DNA from: Pseudomonas sp. S09G 359
GTDB lineage: Bacteria; Pseudomonadota; Gammaproteobacteria; Pseudomonadales; Pseudomonadaceae
Length of the DNA: 64,000 nt
Direction of reading: 5' to 3'
Assembly (NCBI RefSeq): GCF_002843605.1
Contig: NZ_CP025263.1
Location: 4,183,501 to 4,247,500, forward strand
Numbering within the stretch: position 1 is the stretch's first letter; every line of letters starts with the position of its first letter. Made by a program: the position numbers and the translations under genes. Positions 24,616 through 33,486 of the stretch are shown here, in pieces. Under the pieces are notes generated by a model that was not told the origin of the DNA, made no database searches, and saw only the letters and a program-made list of their open reading frames with translations.

Positions 24616-26079
24616 ATGGAATTCACGATCCAACACTTTATCGCGCTTGCGCCGCTGCTGATCACCAGCCTCACCATCGTGGTGGTGATGCTGGCGATCG
24701 CCTGGCGCCGCAATCACTCGCAAACGTTCCTGCTGTCGTGTGCCGGTCTTAACCTGGCCCTGCTGTCGATCATCCCGGCCCTCAAGGTCGCGCCACTGGC
24801 GGTCACGCCGCTGATGATGGTCGATGACTTCGCGCTGCTGTACATCGCCCTGATCCTGGTGGCGACCCTGGCCTGCGTCACCCTCGCCCACGCCTACCTC
24901 GGCGAAGGCGGCACCGGCTACCCAGGCAACCGCGAAGAGCTGTACCTGCTGATCCTGCTGGCTGCGGCCGGTGGCATCGTGCTGGTCAGCGCGCAGCACC
25001 TTGCGGGCCTGTTCATCGGCCTGGAACTGCTGTCGATCCCGACCTACGGCCTGGTGGCCTACGCCTTCTTCAACAAGCGCTCCCTGGAAGCCGGCATCAA
25101 GTACATGGTGCTGTCGGCCGCCGGTTCCGCGTTCCTGTTGTTCGGTATGGCCCTGCTCTACGCAGAAGCCGGCAGCCTGAGCTTCACCGGTATCGGCCAC
25201 GCCCTGGCCGCCACCAGCATGCCTGCGCCAATTGCCCAACTGGGCCTGGCCATGATGCTGATCGGCCTGGCGTTCAAGCTGTCCCTGGTGCCGTTCCACC
25301 TGTGGACCCCGGACGTGTACGAAGGCGCCCCGGCGCCGGTGGCCGCGTTCCTGGCCACGGCGTCCAAGGTTGCCGTGTTTGCGGTGATGGTGCGTCTGTT
25401 CCAGATCTCGCCTGCTGCCAACACCGGCGTGCTGAGCAACGTACTGACCGTGATCGCCATCGCGTCGATCCTGTTCGGTAACCTGCTGGCCCTGACCCAG
25501 AACAACCTCAAGCGTCTGCTGGGTTACTCCTCCATCGCCCACTTCGGCTACCTGCTGATCGCCCTGGTGGCGAGCAAGGGCCTGGCCGTGGAAGCCATGG
25601 GCGTGTACCTGGTCACCTACGTCATCACCAGCCTCGGCGCGTTCGGCGTGATCACGCTGATGTCCTCGCCGTTCAAAGGCCGTGACGCCGACGCCCTGTA
25701 CGAATACCGCGGCCTGTTCTGGCGCCGTCCGTACCTGACCGCCGTACTCACCGTGATGATGCTGTCCCTGGCTGGTATCCCGCTGACCGCTGGCTTTATC
25801 GGCAAGTTCTACATTGTCGCTACCGGTGTTGAAGCCCACGAGTGGTGGTTGGTTGCGTCCCTGGTACTGGGCAGCGCCATCGGCGTGTTCTACTACCTGC
25901 GCGTGATGGTCACCCTGTACCTGATCGAACCAAACCTGCGCCGCGTAGACGCCGAACTGCACTGGGAACAGAAAGCCGGTGGCGTCATGCTGCTGGCCAT
26001 CGCCCTGCTCGCCTTCTTCCTGGGCGTATACCCACAACCGTTGCTCACCCTGGTGCAGCACGCGGTACTGGGCGTTTGA
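24616..26079 (+). CDS. nuoN: NADH-quinone oxidoreductase subunit N
   Basis: Third antiporter-like pump of complex I, 487 residues, last gene of the operon. The [17 protein letters not shown] helix (membrane Glu) and [21 protein letters not shown] helix (membrane Lys) are clear. The ATG at 24616 gives [15 protein letters not shown] and lies 7 bases after nuoM. The last ~28 bases of the gene recur, degenerate, in each unit of the repeat array that follows. Confidence 0.97.
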   Translation: MEFTIQHFIALAPLLITSLTIVVVMLAIAWRRNHSQTFLLSCAGLNLALLSIIPALKVAPLAVTPLMMVDDFALLYIALILVATLACVTLAHAYLGEGGTGYPGNREELYLLILLAAAGGIVLVSAQHLAGLFIGLELLSIPTYGLVAYAFFNKRSLEAGIKYMVLSAAGSAFLLFGMALLYAEAGSLSFTGIGHALAATSMPAPIAQLGLAMMLIGLAFKLSLVPFHLWTPDVYEGAPAPVAAFLATASKVAVFAVMVRLFQISPAANTGVLSNVLTVIAIASILFGNLLALTQNNLKRLLGYSSIAHFGYLLIALVASKGLAVEAMGVYLVTYVITSLGAFGVITLMSSPFKGRDADALYEYRGLFWRRPYLTAVLTVMMLSLAGIPLTAGFIGKFYIVATGVEAHEWWLVASLVLGSAIGVFYYLRVMVTLYLIEPNLRRVDAELHWEQKAGGVMLLAIALLAFFLGVYPQPLLTLVQHAVLGV

Positions 26080-26102
26080 TCGCTTAGCACGATGCAGCAA
26101 AC

Positions 26103-26128
26103 AAAACGGCGCCCTCGGGCGCCGTTTT
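26103..26128. terminator. Intrinsic terminator of the nuo operon
   Basis: A 12-bp perfect stem AAAACGGCGCCC/GGGCGCCGTTTT around a two-base centre, ending in TTTT. It lies 23 bases after the nuoN stop. Confidence 0.9.
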
Positions 26129-26140
26129 GCGTTTATGGGG

Positions 26141-27648
26141 TTGCTACACCTCTGACCAGCAACCTACCGCTTGTGGCGAGCGGGCTTGTTGTGGCGAGCG
26201 GGCTTGCCCGCGTTGGGTCGCGAAGCGGCCCTAAAACCTGATAGAGAGATCTTCCTGGAGTAACGCGCTGGCTTTACTGGGGCCGCTGCGCAGCCCAACG
26301 CGGGCAAGCCCGCTCGCCACAAAAGCGTGCTTATCTGAGTTTTTGCTTACTTACTAAAATACCTGGTGCAGCACGCAGCACTGGGCGTTTCGTTTAGGGG
26401 GTTGATACACCTCTGAGCAGCAACCTACCTCTTCTGGCGAGCGGGCTTGTTGTGGCGAGCGGGCTTGCCCGCGTTGGGTCGCGAAGCGGCCCTAAAACCT
26501 GATACAGAGATCTTCCTGGAGTAACGCGGTTGCTTCACGGGGGCCGCTGCGCAGCCCAACGCGGGCAAGCCCGCTCGCCACAAAAGCGGGCTTATCTGAG
26601 TTTTTGCTTACTTAATAAAATACCTGGTGCAGCACGCAGTACTGGGCATCTCGTTTAGGGGAGTTGGTACACCTCTGACCAGCAACCTACCGCTTGTGGC
26701 GAGCGGGCTTGTTGTGGCGAGCGGGCTTGCCCGCGTTGGGTCGCGAAGCGGCCCTAAAACCTGATACAGAGATCTTCTTGGAGTAACGCGCTGGCTTTAC
26801 GGGGGCCGCTGCGCAGCCCAACGCGGGCAAGCCCGCTCGCCACAAAAGCGCGCTTATCTGAGTTGTTGCTTACTTAATAAAATACCTGGTGCAGCACGCG
26901 GTACTGGGCATTTCGTTTAGGGGGTTGATACACCTCTGACCAGCAACCTACCTCTTCTGGCGAGCGGGCTTGTTGTGGCGAGCGGGCTTGCCCGCGTTGG
27001 GTCGCGAAGCGGCCCTAAAACCTGATACAGAGATCTTCTTGGAGTAACGCGCTGGCTTTACTGGGGCCGCTGCGCAGCCCAACGCGGGCAAGCCCGCTCG
27101 CCACAAAAGCGCGCTTATCTGAGTTGTTGCTTACTTAATAAAATACCTGGTGCAGCACGCAGTACTGGGCATTTCGTTTAGGGGGTTGATACACCTCTGA
27201 CCAGCAACCTACCTCTTCTGGCGAGCGGGCTTGTTGTGGCGAGCGGGCTTGCCCGCGTTGGGTCGCGAAGCGGCCCTAAAACCTGATAGTGAGATCTTCC
27301 TGGAGTAACGCGCTGGCTTTACTGGGGCCGCTGCGCAGCCCAACGCGGGCAAGCCCGCTCGCCACAAAAGCGGGCTTATCTGAGTTTTTGCCTACTTAAT
27401 AAAATACCTGGTGCAGCACGCGGTACTGGGCATTTCGTTTAGGGGGTTGATACACCTCTGACCAGCAACCTACCGCTTGTGGCGAGCGGGCTTGCCCGCG
27501 TTGGGTCGCGAAGCGGCCCTAAAACCTGATACTGAGGTCTTCCTGGAGTAACGCGCTGGCTTTACGGGGGCCGCTGCGCAGCCCAACGCGGGCAAGCCCG
27601 CTCGCCACAAAAGCGTGCTTATCTGAGTTGTTGCTTACTTAATAAAAG
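26141..27648. repeat. Tandem array of six ~261-bp REPIN-bearing units
   Basis: Units start at TTG(C/A/G)TACACCTCTGA at 26141, 26402, 26664, 26925, 27186 and 27447 (periods 261, 262, 261, 261, 261). Each contains REP arms of the GTGGCGAGCGGGCTTGCCCGCG class in inverted orientation and an inner GGGTCGCGAAGCGGCCC / GGGGCCGCTGCGCAGCCC pair. Each of the first five also ends in a near copy of the last ~28 bases of nuoN. Units 1-5 have an 18-bp internal duplication (TTGTGGCGAGCGGGCTTG) that unit 6 lacks. No gene is visible in this 1.6-kb stretch. Confidence 0.93.
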
Positions 27649-27706
27649 GCGGTTGATGCGGGCACTTGAACGTGGGCGTTGGCCACCCACGTTCCGGGGT
27701 TTGGGT

Positions 27707-28459
27707 TTAGAACGCGATACCGACCTTGAACCCGTACTCGTTGCGTTTGAGCCGGGTGTTGTCGGCCACGTCGGAGTCGCCGTCGAGCTTATATTCGGTG
27801 CGGGTGTAGTACAGGCCCGCGACCACCGGCAGGTCACCCTTCTGGTTCATCAGCAGGCTGACTTCAGCGTAGGGGTTGGTGCGGTCCTTGAGGTCCACGG
27901 TGTCGCTGCCAAAGTCATCCACCTTGAGCTTGGTGCGGCCGTCGATGGTGCGACGGGCGCCAGCTTCGAGGCGCAGGGTCATATCGTCGAACTGGTGGTT
28001 GTAGCCCAGGGCCGCCTTGGCGAACGGCGATTTGGTGGTGAGCTTCACGCCGAGGTCGTTGATGTCCGGCTCGTAGCGCGTCCAGCTGTAGCCACCGCCC
28101 ACGATCACGTCGACAAAATTGCGCGCATCCAGCGCGGCTCGCCAGCCCAGATCCAGGTCGGCCTGGCCTTCCTTGAGTTTGTCGTCACTCTTTTCGCCGT
28201 ACTTGGCTTCGATACCGGCCTGGTAGATAAAGCCGGATTCGGCGGTGAGCTTGTTTCCGAAGTTGTAGAAAAGGCCCGCTTCGGGCATGTGGCTCTTGTC
28301 GCTTTCGCTACCGCCTTCGAATTTGAAGTCGTTGTAGCTGCCCTGAATCCCGAAGGTGGAAATCGGATCAGTGGACGGTGCAGCGAACCCCACGGCAGGC
28401 GCAGCGACCAGCGCCAATACCGAGGAGTTCTTGAGGAATTTTCCGAATAGCTTGGACAT
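27707..28459 (-). CDS. Outer-membrane beta-barrel protein, function unknown
   Basis: A 250-residue protein with a signal peptide (about 1-26, cleaved after VGFA) and a barrel-like alternation of aromatic and polar residues, ending in the outer-membrane assembly signal with C-terminal Phe (KVGIAF). Repeated segments such as LFYNFGNKLTAESGFIYQAG and LYYTRTEYKLDGD look like paired strands; 8-10 strands are likely. AAGGAG lies 9 bases before the ATG. A long inverted repeat sits just upstream. A generic OmpW/OprF-like or porin-family barrel is possible, but I cannot name it. Confidence 0.85.
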   Translation of the reverse strand: MSKLFGKFLKNSSVLALVAAPAVGFAAPSTDPISTFGIQGSYNDFKFEGGSESDKSHMPEAGLFYNFGNKLTAESGFIYQAGIEAKYGEKSDDKLKEGQADLDLGWRAALDARNFVDVIVGGGYSWTRYEPDINDLGVKLTTKSPFAKAALGYNHQFDDMTLRLEAGARRTIDGRTKLKVDDFGSDTVDLKDRTNPYAEVSLLMNQKGDLPVVAGLYYTRTEYKLDGDSDVADNTRLKRNEYGFKVGIAF

Positions 28460-28482
28460 CGTTTTACATCTCCTTGTCTGGT

Positions 28483-28546
28483 GAGCAAATTATTCAGGAA
28501 CCGCTTCGAACCCATCTGGGCGAAAAAGGTTCGAATTAATTTGCTC
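28483..28546. promoter_or_regulatory. Two-part inverted repeat in the leader of the barrel gene
   Basis: An outer pair GAGCAAATT (28483-28491) / AATTTGCTC (28538-28546) encloses an inner pair TTCGAACC (28505-28512) / GGTTCGAA (28528-28535). It lies 24-87 bases upstream of the start codon at 28459, so it can act as an operator or fold in the mRNA leader. Confidence 0.5.
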
Positions 28547-28592
28547 GGACCGGGAGGTAAAACGGTTCAGCGACCGCTCTATATCAATACTT

Positions 28593-29420
28593 TCACGGCG
28601 TAGCCAGTACCAGGCCATCAAGGCTCGCACGCAGTCGCGCATCCTGCGGTAGATGAATCCCGAAGGTTTCGCTGAGCAGCCCCAGCAACTCATCGGCGCT
28701 GTTGAGCGTGCGTTTCTCGCTGGGCCTGTCCAGGTAGTGCACCGCATAGCTGGCGTTGTTCAGGGTATGGCGCTTTCCTGCGGCCAGGCGGGCGACTTTC
28801 AACTGGCCCAGGAACGGCGATTGCGGGTGTGTGGAGACATACCAGTTGCCGATTTCGTAGTCGATATCGGCCTGCACGTGCAGGTCGAACACATACAAGC
28901 CCCGCCACTCTTCGCCGACCTTGGCCCACAGCGTGTAGCTGCCCTGCCCGTCAAAGCTCAGGCGATACGGTTCGTGCGCGGTGGCCTGCACCGCCTCGGT
29001 GTCCAGTTGCAACGGGCTGCTGGGCACCATGCCGCCGAAGCCGACGTCGCTGATGTAGCGCACCCCATCCAGGGTCACCAGGCTCAAGCGGTGGGTACGC
29101 GCGGTGTGTGCATCCGCCGGCCCGCCCATCACCACCCGGCCAGTGATGCCACGCGCGTCGAAACCCAGTTCCTGCAACAGCGCGAGGAACAGCTGGTTCA
29201 ACTCATAGCAATAACCACCGCGCCCATCGAACAGTACTTTTTGCTCGACACTGGGCAAGTCGATCGGCACCGGCAGGCGCAGCAAGGTCGACAGGCTTTC
29301 AAAGGCAAAGGTGCACACATGGCGCAGCTGCAGGTCGTGCAGCGTCTGCAAGGTCGGCGCCGGCGGGGTGTCGTAGCCCAGGCGTTGCAGGTACAGGCGG
29401 CTGTGGGTCAGAGCGGACAT
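28593..29420 (-). CDS. nat: Arylamine N-acetyltransferase
   Basis: Transfers acetyl from acetyl-CoA to aromatic amines, hydrazines or hydroxylamines in the cytoplasm. The 275-residue protein has the full NAT catalytic triad: Cys71 in RGGYCYELN, His110 in TRTHRLSLV and Asp125 in ISDVGFGG, at the spacing of known bacterial NATs. The length is normal. It is transcribed toward the barrel gene, with a 133-base gap, so probably separately. It may be linked to detoxification or to a secondary pathway. Confidence 0.95.
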   Translation of the reverse strand: MSALTHSRLYLQRLGYDTPPAPTLQTLHDLQLRHVCTFAFESLSTLLRLPVPIDLPSVEQKVLFDGRGGYCYELNQLFLALLQELGFDARGITGRVVMGGPADAHTARTHRLSLVTLDGVRYISDVGFGGMVPSSPLQLDTEAVQATAHEPYRLSFDGQGSYTLWAKVGEEWRGLYVFDLHVQADIDYEIGNWYVSTHPQSPFLGQLKVARLAAGKRHTLNNASYAVHYLDRPSEKRTLNSADELLGLLSETFGIHLPQDARLRASLDGLVLATP

Positions 29421-29540
29421 GGCGCAATCCTTGGGCGCGGGGCGAAGGCGTCACTATGCCGCGCCGACGTGCAGATTGTCATTTTGAATGAACCTTTTTG
29501 AACGCATTCCTATCCATCTATAACAAGACAGGGAGGCAAC

Positions 29541-29777
29541 ATGAGTACCGCAAAAATCTACACCATCCACTATCAACTGCACGGCCAGCCAAAGTCATTT
29601 GTGGTGCGCGCAGAAATCATGAATAACGCCGAAGCCTGGCACTGGGCGGCCGTGGATGCCGACATTGCCCACGTCAGTCGTATCGGCCGTGTGGGCCATG
29701 AGCAAGTGAAGAAAACCACGCGCCCGTGGGCCGAGAAATACGGGATTACCGAAGTCAGCTGGACACCACCCAAGTGA
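29541..29777 (+). CDS. Small DUF6555-like protein, function unknown
   Basis: A 78-residue soluble protein without signal peptide, preceded by GGGAGG 7 bases before the ATG. It contains YTIHYQLHGQPKSFVVRAE, NNAEAWHWAAVDADI and RPWAEKYGITEVSWTPP, a pattern I associate with a small Pseudomonas-specific family (DUF6555), though I cannot confirm that here. A terminator follows at once, so it is monocistronic. Confidence 0.8.
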   Translation: MSTAKIYTIHYQLHGQPKSFVVRAEIMNNAEAWHWAAVDADIAHVSRIGRVGHEQVKKTTRPWAEKYGITEVSWTPPK

Positions 29778-29782
29778 TAAAA

Positions 29783-29804
29783 AGCCCCGCTCAATGGCGG
29801 GGCT
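29783..29804. terminator. Bidirectional terminator
   Basis: The 8-bp stem AGCCCCGC/GCGGGGCT with a 6-base loop. On the minus strand it is followed by TTTTT, so it also serves the convergent small-protein operon. Confidence 0.88.
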
Positions 29805-29808
29805 GGTT

Positions 29809-30006
29809 TTACGTTTTCAAGTCGCCCAACGGATCGTAGGGCGGCTTTTTTTTCGCCGGGTCTTTCTTCTCGTCCAGCGGAGCGATGGCCGCGCCGATGG
29901 GGTCGACCTGCGGGTCGGACACATCCGGCGAGTCCGGGTCGAAACCCAACTCATCCTTGTCGCGGGCCTGCTCGTTGGAGGGCGGGCCGTCTGGGCGCTT
30001 GTTCAT
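29809..30006 (-). CDS. Small proline- and aspartate-rich protein, function unknown
   Basis: 65 residues, very hydrophilic and probably disordered (PPSNEQARDKDELGFDPDSPD; DEKKDPAKKKPPYDPLGDL). No signal peptide or cysteine. The ATG at 30006 is preferred over the adjoining GTG because AGGAG is 6 bases upstream. It is the second gene of a two-gene unit ending at the bidirectional terminator. Similar charged small proteins are common in pseudomonads; no function is evident. Confidence 0.7.
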   Translation of the reverse strand: MNKRPDGPPSNEQARDKDELGFDPDSPDVSDPQVDPIGAAIAPLDEKKDPAKKKPPYDPLGDLKT

Positions 30007-30018
30007 CACAGTCTCCTG

Positions 30019-30198
30019 TTACAGCGGGCGAGCCTTGTCGTGGAGGTTTTCGAGATCTTCCTCGACGCGCTCTACATCGTCGTTTTCGTCACGCTCTTTC
30101 GGGTCGTTGGGGCGCAACGCATCGTTGTCGCGCTCTTCTTCGCCGGGGGTGCGATCGGGGTCGGGTGTACCGGGGGGTGGCTGTTTGTATTCGGGCAT
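30019..30198 (-). CDS. Small highly charged protein, function unknown
   Basis: 59 residues, starting MPEYKQPPPGTPDPDRTPG and continuing with runs of Glu, Asp and Arg (EEERDN, PKERDENDDVERVEEDLEN). It is acidic and likely disordered or a single helix at the C-terminus. GAGGTG is 5 bases before the ATG. It lies 12 bases upstream of the next small gene in the same direction, and both proteins are Pro/Asp-rich, so they probably belong together. Confidence 0.68.
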   Translation of the reverse strand: MPEYKQPPPGTPDPDRTPGEEERDNDALRPNDPKERDENDDVERVEEDLENLHDKARPL

Positions 30199-30311
30199 GA
30201 TGGGTCACCTCAATGGGTCTACACAGGTTTAGAGAAACCGCCGTGCGCCATCGTTCAACTTGTTTGCCCAAGCGTGAGATGATGCCGACCCCTTCTGGAG
30301 AAATGCCCCGG

Positions 30312-30833
30312 ATGTTCGAGCTCAAACCTTGCGACCCCGCCACCTACCGCCAGCAGACCCGCCGCAGCACGCTGATCGTGGCCGTGGTGTTCCTGGCCCT
30401 GGCGATGCTGCTGTCGAGCCTGGCGGTGATGCTGTTCGGCGAGCCCGGCGGTGATAATCTGCGCTTCAATGTCGGCGGTGTATTTGCCGGGGTGCTGATC
30501 ACCCTGGCGCTGGTCCGCGGCCCGTTCTGGAGCCAGCCCTGGCTGGCGGCGGCGGTGTACGGCTGGCAGCTCAAGCGCAGCCTGATGAGCGTGACCAATG
30601 TGATGCACACCGTCACCGCACAGGTGCAGGCCAATGACCCAACTGCAATCAAGGCCCTGCGTTTCTACCACCTGGGGCTGACGCAGATGCACGCGCTGGA
30701 TGCCAACTCCAGCAGCCAGGCGCAGTTGGAGGCGGAAATCCAGGCACACCTGGCGAAGATGCAGGCCATGGGGATCGACACCGAGCAAACCCGCTTCGAC
30801 CCCGCCTGGCTGCAGACCTTGAAAAACCCGTGA
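30312..30833 (+). CDS. DUF3087-family membrane protein
   Basis: A 173-residue protein with two adjacent membrane helices (about residues 17-38 and 49-65) followed by a soluble C-terminal half (about 70-173) rich in helix-forming residues. The opening MFELKPCDPATYRQQTRRST is characteristic of the DUF3087 family as I know it; the function is unknown. The ATG at 30312 is chosen; an ATG at 30303 is also possible since GGAG lies at 30297. It converges with the MFS gene, leaving one base between stop codons. Confidence 0.82.
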   Translation: MFELKPCDPATYRQQTRRSTLIVAVVFLALAMLLSSLAVMLFGEPGGDNLRFNVGGVFAGVLITLALVRGPFWSQPWLAAAVYGWQLKRSLMSVTNVMHTVTAQVQANDPTAIKALRFYHLGLTQMHALDANSSSQAQLEAEIQAHLAKMQAMGIDTEQTRFDPAWLQTLKNP

Positions 30834-30834
30834 G

Positions 30835-31968
30835 TCAGTCCGTTACCGTGTTTGCGCGCCAGCAGAATACCGCGCTCACGGCAATGGCCGCACCGGCCAC
30901 GCCAAACACCCACGGCGCCGAGGCAATCGGCAGCAACAGGCCCGCCAGCAGAGGGCCGAGGCCGGCGCCGATATCGCGCCACACGGCATTCGAGGCCAAT
31001 GCTGATACGCGCATGGAGCCGGGGTTTCGCTCGGCGACCAGGGTGGTCACCAGCGGCAGTTGCAGCGCGCGCAGCACCAGTACTGCCGCCGCGCCGACCA
31101 CCACCCAATAGCTGCCGAATGCAGTCAAGGCCAGGGCACTCAGGAACGAAAACAGCAGCAGCATCGACGTAGCGCCAAAGCGCTGGGCCGCGCGGCCGCC
31201 CAAGGGGCTCAGGAGCATTTCCGACACATACCGCAGCGCCATCAAGCCGCCGGCGATCAGCACCGCATTGCCGCCCAGCAACTTTTGCGCCTGGATCGAC
31301 AGGCCGAAAATAAACAGCCCGTCCAGCGCCACGCCTTCGATAAACGACCACAACGCCACGCTGTTGGGCCACTTGAAGCGACGCCCCGGAGTGCTGTGCA
31401 AATCATGGCCGACGCCTGGCAAACCGCGCGCCACCCACAGGCCCACCAGGCAACACCCGGCTAGAATCAGAAAAATCGGACGCGGCCCCGCCCATAACGT
31501 CAGCCAGCCACCCAACGGCAACGCCAGCATCGGCCCCCAGGCAATCAAGGCCCGCGAACGCCCGGCCCGGCGCGCCGCACCGGTGGGTTCCGAGGTGGCC
31601 AGTACTTGGGTCGACAGGTTCAACGCGGCAAAACACAGGCCCCAGATCAGCCGCAGCCCCAGCAGTGCGGCGAAGCCCGACAGCATCGAATTGCCCAGCG
31701 CACAGACCGTGGCGGCACCGGCGGCGATCATGCAGGTCAGCCGATCACCGTTGCGCGCGTAGAAATTCAACACATGGCGGTAACCGAAAATCCGCACCAG
31801 GCGGTTTGCAGCCAGCAACACCCCGGCCTGGGCCAGGGTGATGCCGAAGGCCTCGGACTCCATCGGCAGCAACAGGTAGAGCAACACGTCACTGGGCAGG
31901 CACAAAGCAAGGGTCAGCGCGGCGCGGCGGGAGTGGGTATCAGCAGTACGGAGGGCCAGGCTGGACAT
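30835..31968 (-). CDS. MFS transporter
   Basis: A 377-residue inner-membrane protein with about 12 helices in two halves. The central loop is RGLPGVGHDLHSTPGRRFKW. The N-terminal half has the pattern LAQAGVLLAANRLVRIFGY in place of the usual MFS motif A. It could be an exporter of small molecules or sugars; no substrate can be inferred. A second MFS gene of another subfamily lies 66 bases upstream in the same direction. Confidence 0.87.
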   Translation of the reverse strand: MSSLALRTADTHSRRAALTLALCLPSDVLLYLLLPMESEAFGITLAQAGVLLAANRLVRIFGYRHVLNFYARNGDRLTCMIAAGAATVCALGNSMLSGFAALLGLRLIWGLCFAALNLSTQVLATSEPTGAARRAGRSRALIAWGPMLALPLGGWLTLWAGPRPIFLILAGCCLVGLWVARGLPGVGHDLHSTPGRRFKWPNSVALWSFIEGVALDGLFIFGLSIQAQKLLGGNAVLIAGGLMALRYVSEMLLSPLGGRAAQRFGATSMLLLFSFLSALALTAFGSYWVVVGAAAVLVLRALQLPLVTTLVAERNPGSMRVSALASNAVWRDIGAGLGPLLAGLLLPIASAPWVFGVAGAAIAVSAVFCWRANTVTD

Positions 31969-32034
31969 AAATCTGAAACATCCCGAAATACTCAGGTCGC
32001 CACGGTAGCGTTCCGGCCCGGTGTTTTACAAGCG

Positions 32035-33399
32035 CTAAACCCTGTGTTTATAGGGCAATAGACGCAGCCCGCTGGCCACGCTGCCCACCAACGCAAACAC
32101 GCAGCCCAGCCACAGCGCATAGTGCGGGCCGTTGCCCAACGACAGATGGAAACAGAACGCCACCAACGACGCCCCCAGCGTTTGCCCCAGCAAGCGTGAA
32201 ATCGCCACGATGCCACTGGCGCCGCCGCTGCGGGCCAACGGTGCACTGGTCATGATCGCCTTGAGGTTGGGCGATTGGAAAAAGCCGAAACCCGCACCGC
32301 ACAACGCCATGCGCCAGCCGATATCAAAGGCTGATGCGCCACTGCCCAAGGTTGCCAGCGCGCCCATCCCCAGGCCGAGCATCAACAGGCCGATGCCGCA
32401 TAACAGGCCAAGGGACACGCGGTCGGCCAGGCGCCCCGCGACCAACGCCATCACCGCCACCACCGCCGGCCACGGCGTCATCAGAAAACCGGTTTCCACC
32501 TGGCTATGCCCCAACACTGCCTGCAACAGAAACGGCAGCGACACAAACGCCAGGCCCTGTGCACTGAACGCGCAGATCGCGGTGAGGGACGACAAGGCAA
32601 ACACCGGCCGTTTGAACAGGTCCAGGGCCAGCATCGGCGCCGGGTGCCCGGCCTGACGCCGCAGCAGCAAGGCGCCGCACACCAGCGCCACGGCGACCAG
32701 GCCCATAGTCAGCGCGCCCTGGGCACCGTGCACCGCCGTGCCCAGGCCCAGCACCAGCAAGGCGAACAGCCCGGCACACAGCACCGCGGCCAGGCGGTCA
32801 AAGGCATGCCCGGTCATCGGCAGGGTTGGCAACGAGCGCACGCCCAATGCCAGGGCCAGCAAGCCCAACGGCACATTGATCAGGTACAGCCAATGCCAGG
32901 TCGCCACCGACAGAATCGCCGATGCCGCAGTGGGCCCCAGGGTAAACGCCAGCCCCACCACCAGCGAGTTGTAACCCAGACCTCGCCCGAGCATCTTCGA
33001 TGGGTAGATATGCCGCAACAGCGCGGTATTCACGCTCATGATCGCCGCCGCCCCCAGCCCCTGCACTACCCGCGCGACAGTCAGTGTCAGCAACGAACCG
33101 GCTAATCCGCAAAACAGCGACGACAGAATAAACACCAGCAACCCGCCGAGGTACACCCGGCGATGCCCCAGCACATCACTGAGCGACGCAAACGGCAGCA
33201 CCGTGGCGATAATCGCCAGCTGATAAGCGTTGACCACCCAGATCACCGAGGCCGAATCGGTCCCGATCCCCTCGGCCAGGGTCGGCAGTGCAGTGTTGAC
33301 GATGGCCGTATCCAGCGTCGCCATGCCGATCCCCAAGGAGATCGCGATCACAGCCGGCAGGCGTTTATTGAGGGGCAGCCCATCGGCAACAGAAGACAT
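32035..33399 (-). CDS. MFS transporter, DHA2 family (EmrB/QacA-like)
   Basis: A 454-residue, probably 14-helix drug:H+ antiporter. It has the DHA2 motif D1 (GIGMATLDTAIVNTALPTL, with the membrane Asp), motif A (SLSDVLGHRRVYLGG) and motif C-like GLAFTLGPTAASAIL after helix 4. Such proteins export lipophilic drugs or dyes. No EmrA-type adaptor or regulator is beside it. Confidence 0.92.
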   Translation of the reverse strand: MSSVADGLPLNKRLPAVIAISLGIGMATLDTAIVNTALPTLAEGIGTDSASVIWVVNAYQLAIIATVLPFASLSDVLGHRRVYLGGLLVFILSSLFCGLAGSLLTLTVARVVQGLGAAAIMSVNTALLRHIYPSKMLGRGLGYNSLVVGLAFTLGPTAASAILSVATWHWLYLINVPLGLLALALGVRSLPTLPMTGHAFDRLAAVLCAGLFALLVLGLGTAVHGAQGALTMGLVAVALVCGALLLRRQAGHPAPMLALDLFKRPVFALSSLTAICAFSAQGLAFVSLPFLLQAVLGHSQVETGFLMTPWPAVVAVMALVAGRLADRVSLGLLCGIGLLMLGLGMGALATLGSGASAFDIGWRMALCGAGFGFFQSPNLKAIMTSAPLARSGGASGIVAISRLLGQTLGASLVAFCFHLSLGNGPHYALWLGCVFALVGSVASGLRLLPYKHRV

Positions 33400-33486
33400 G
33401 AACGATCCAGCGCAGGGGGTAGAGGCGTCTAGATTACGGGGAGCTGGAGAATTTTTCAGTTGTCGATTACGTCGCTGTCAGAATTT

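Noticed and set aside
26141..27648. CRISPR array
   Set aside because: The repeats are 261 bp and spacers are not unique; units are REPIN-based tandem duplications and no cas gene is near.
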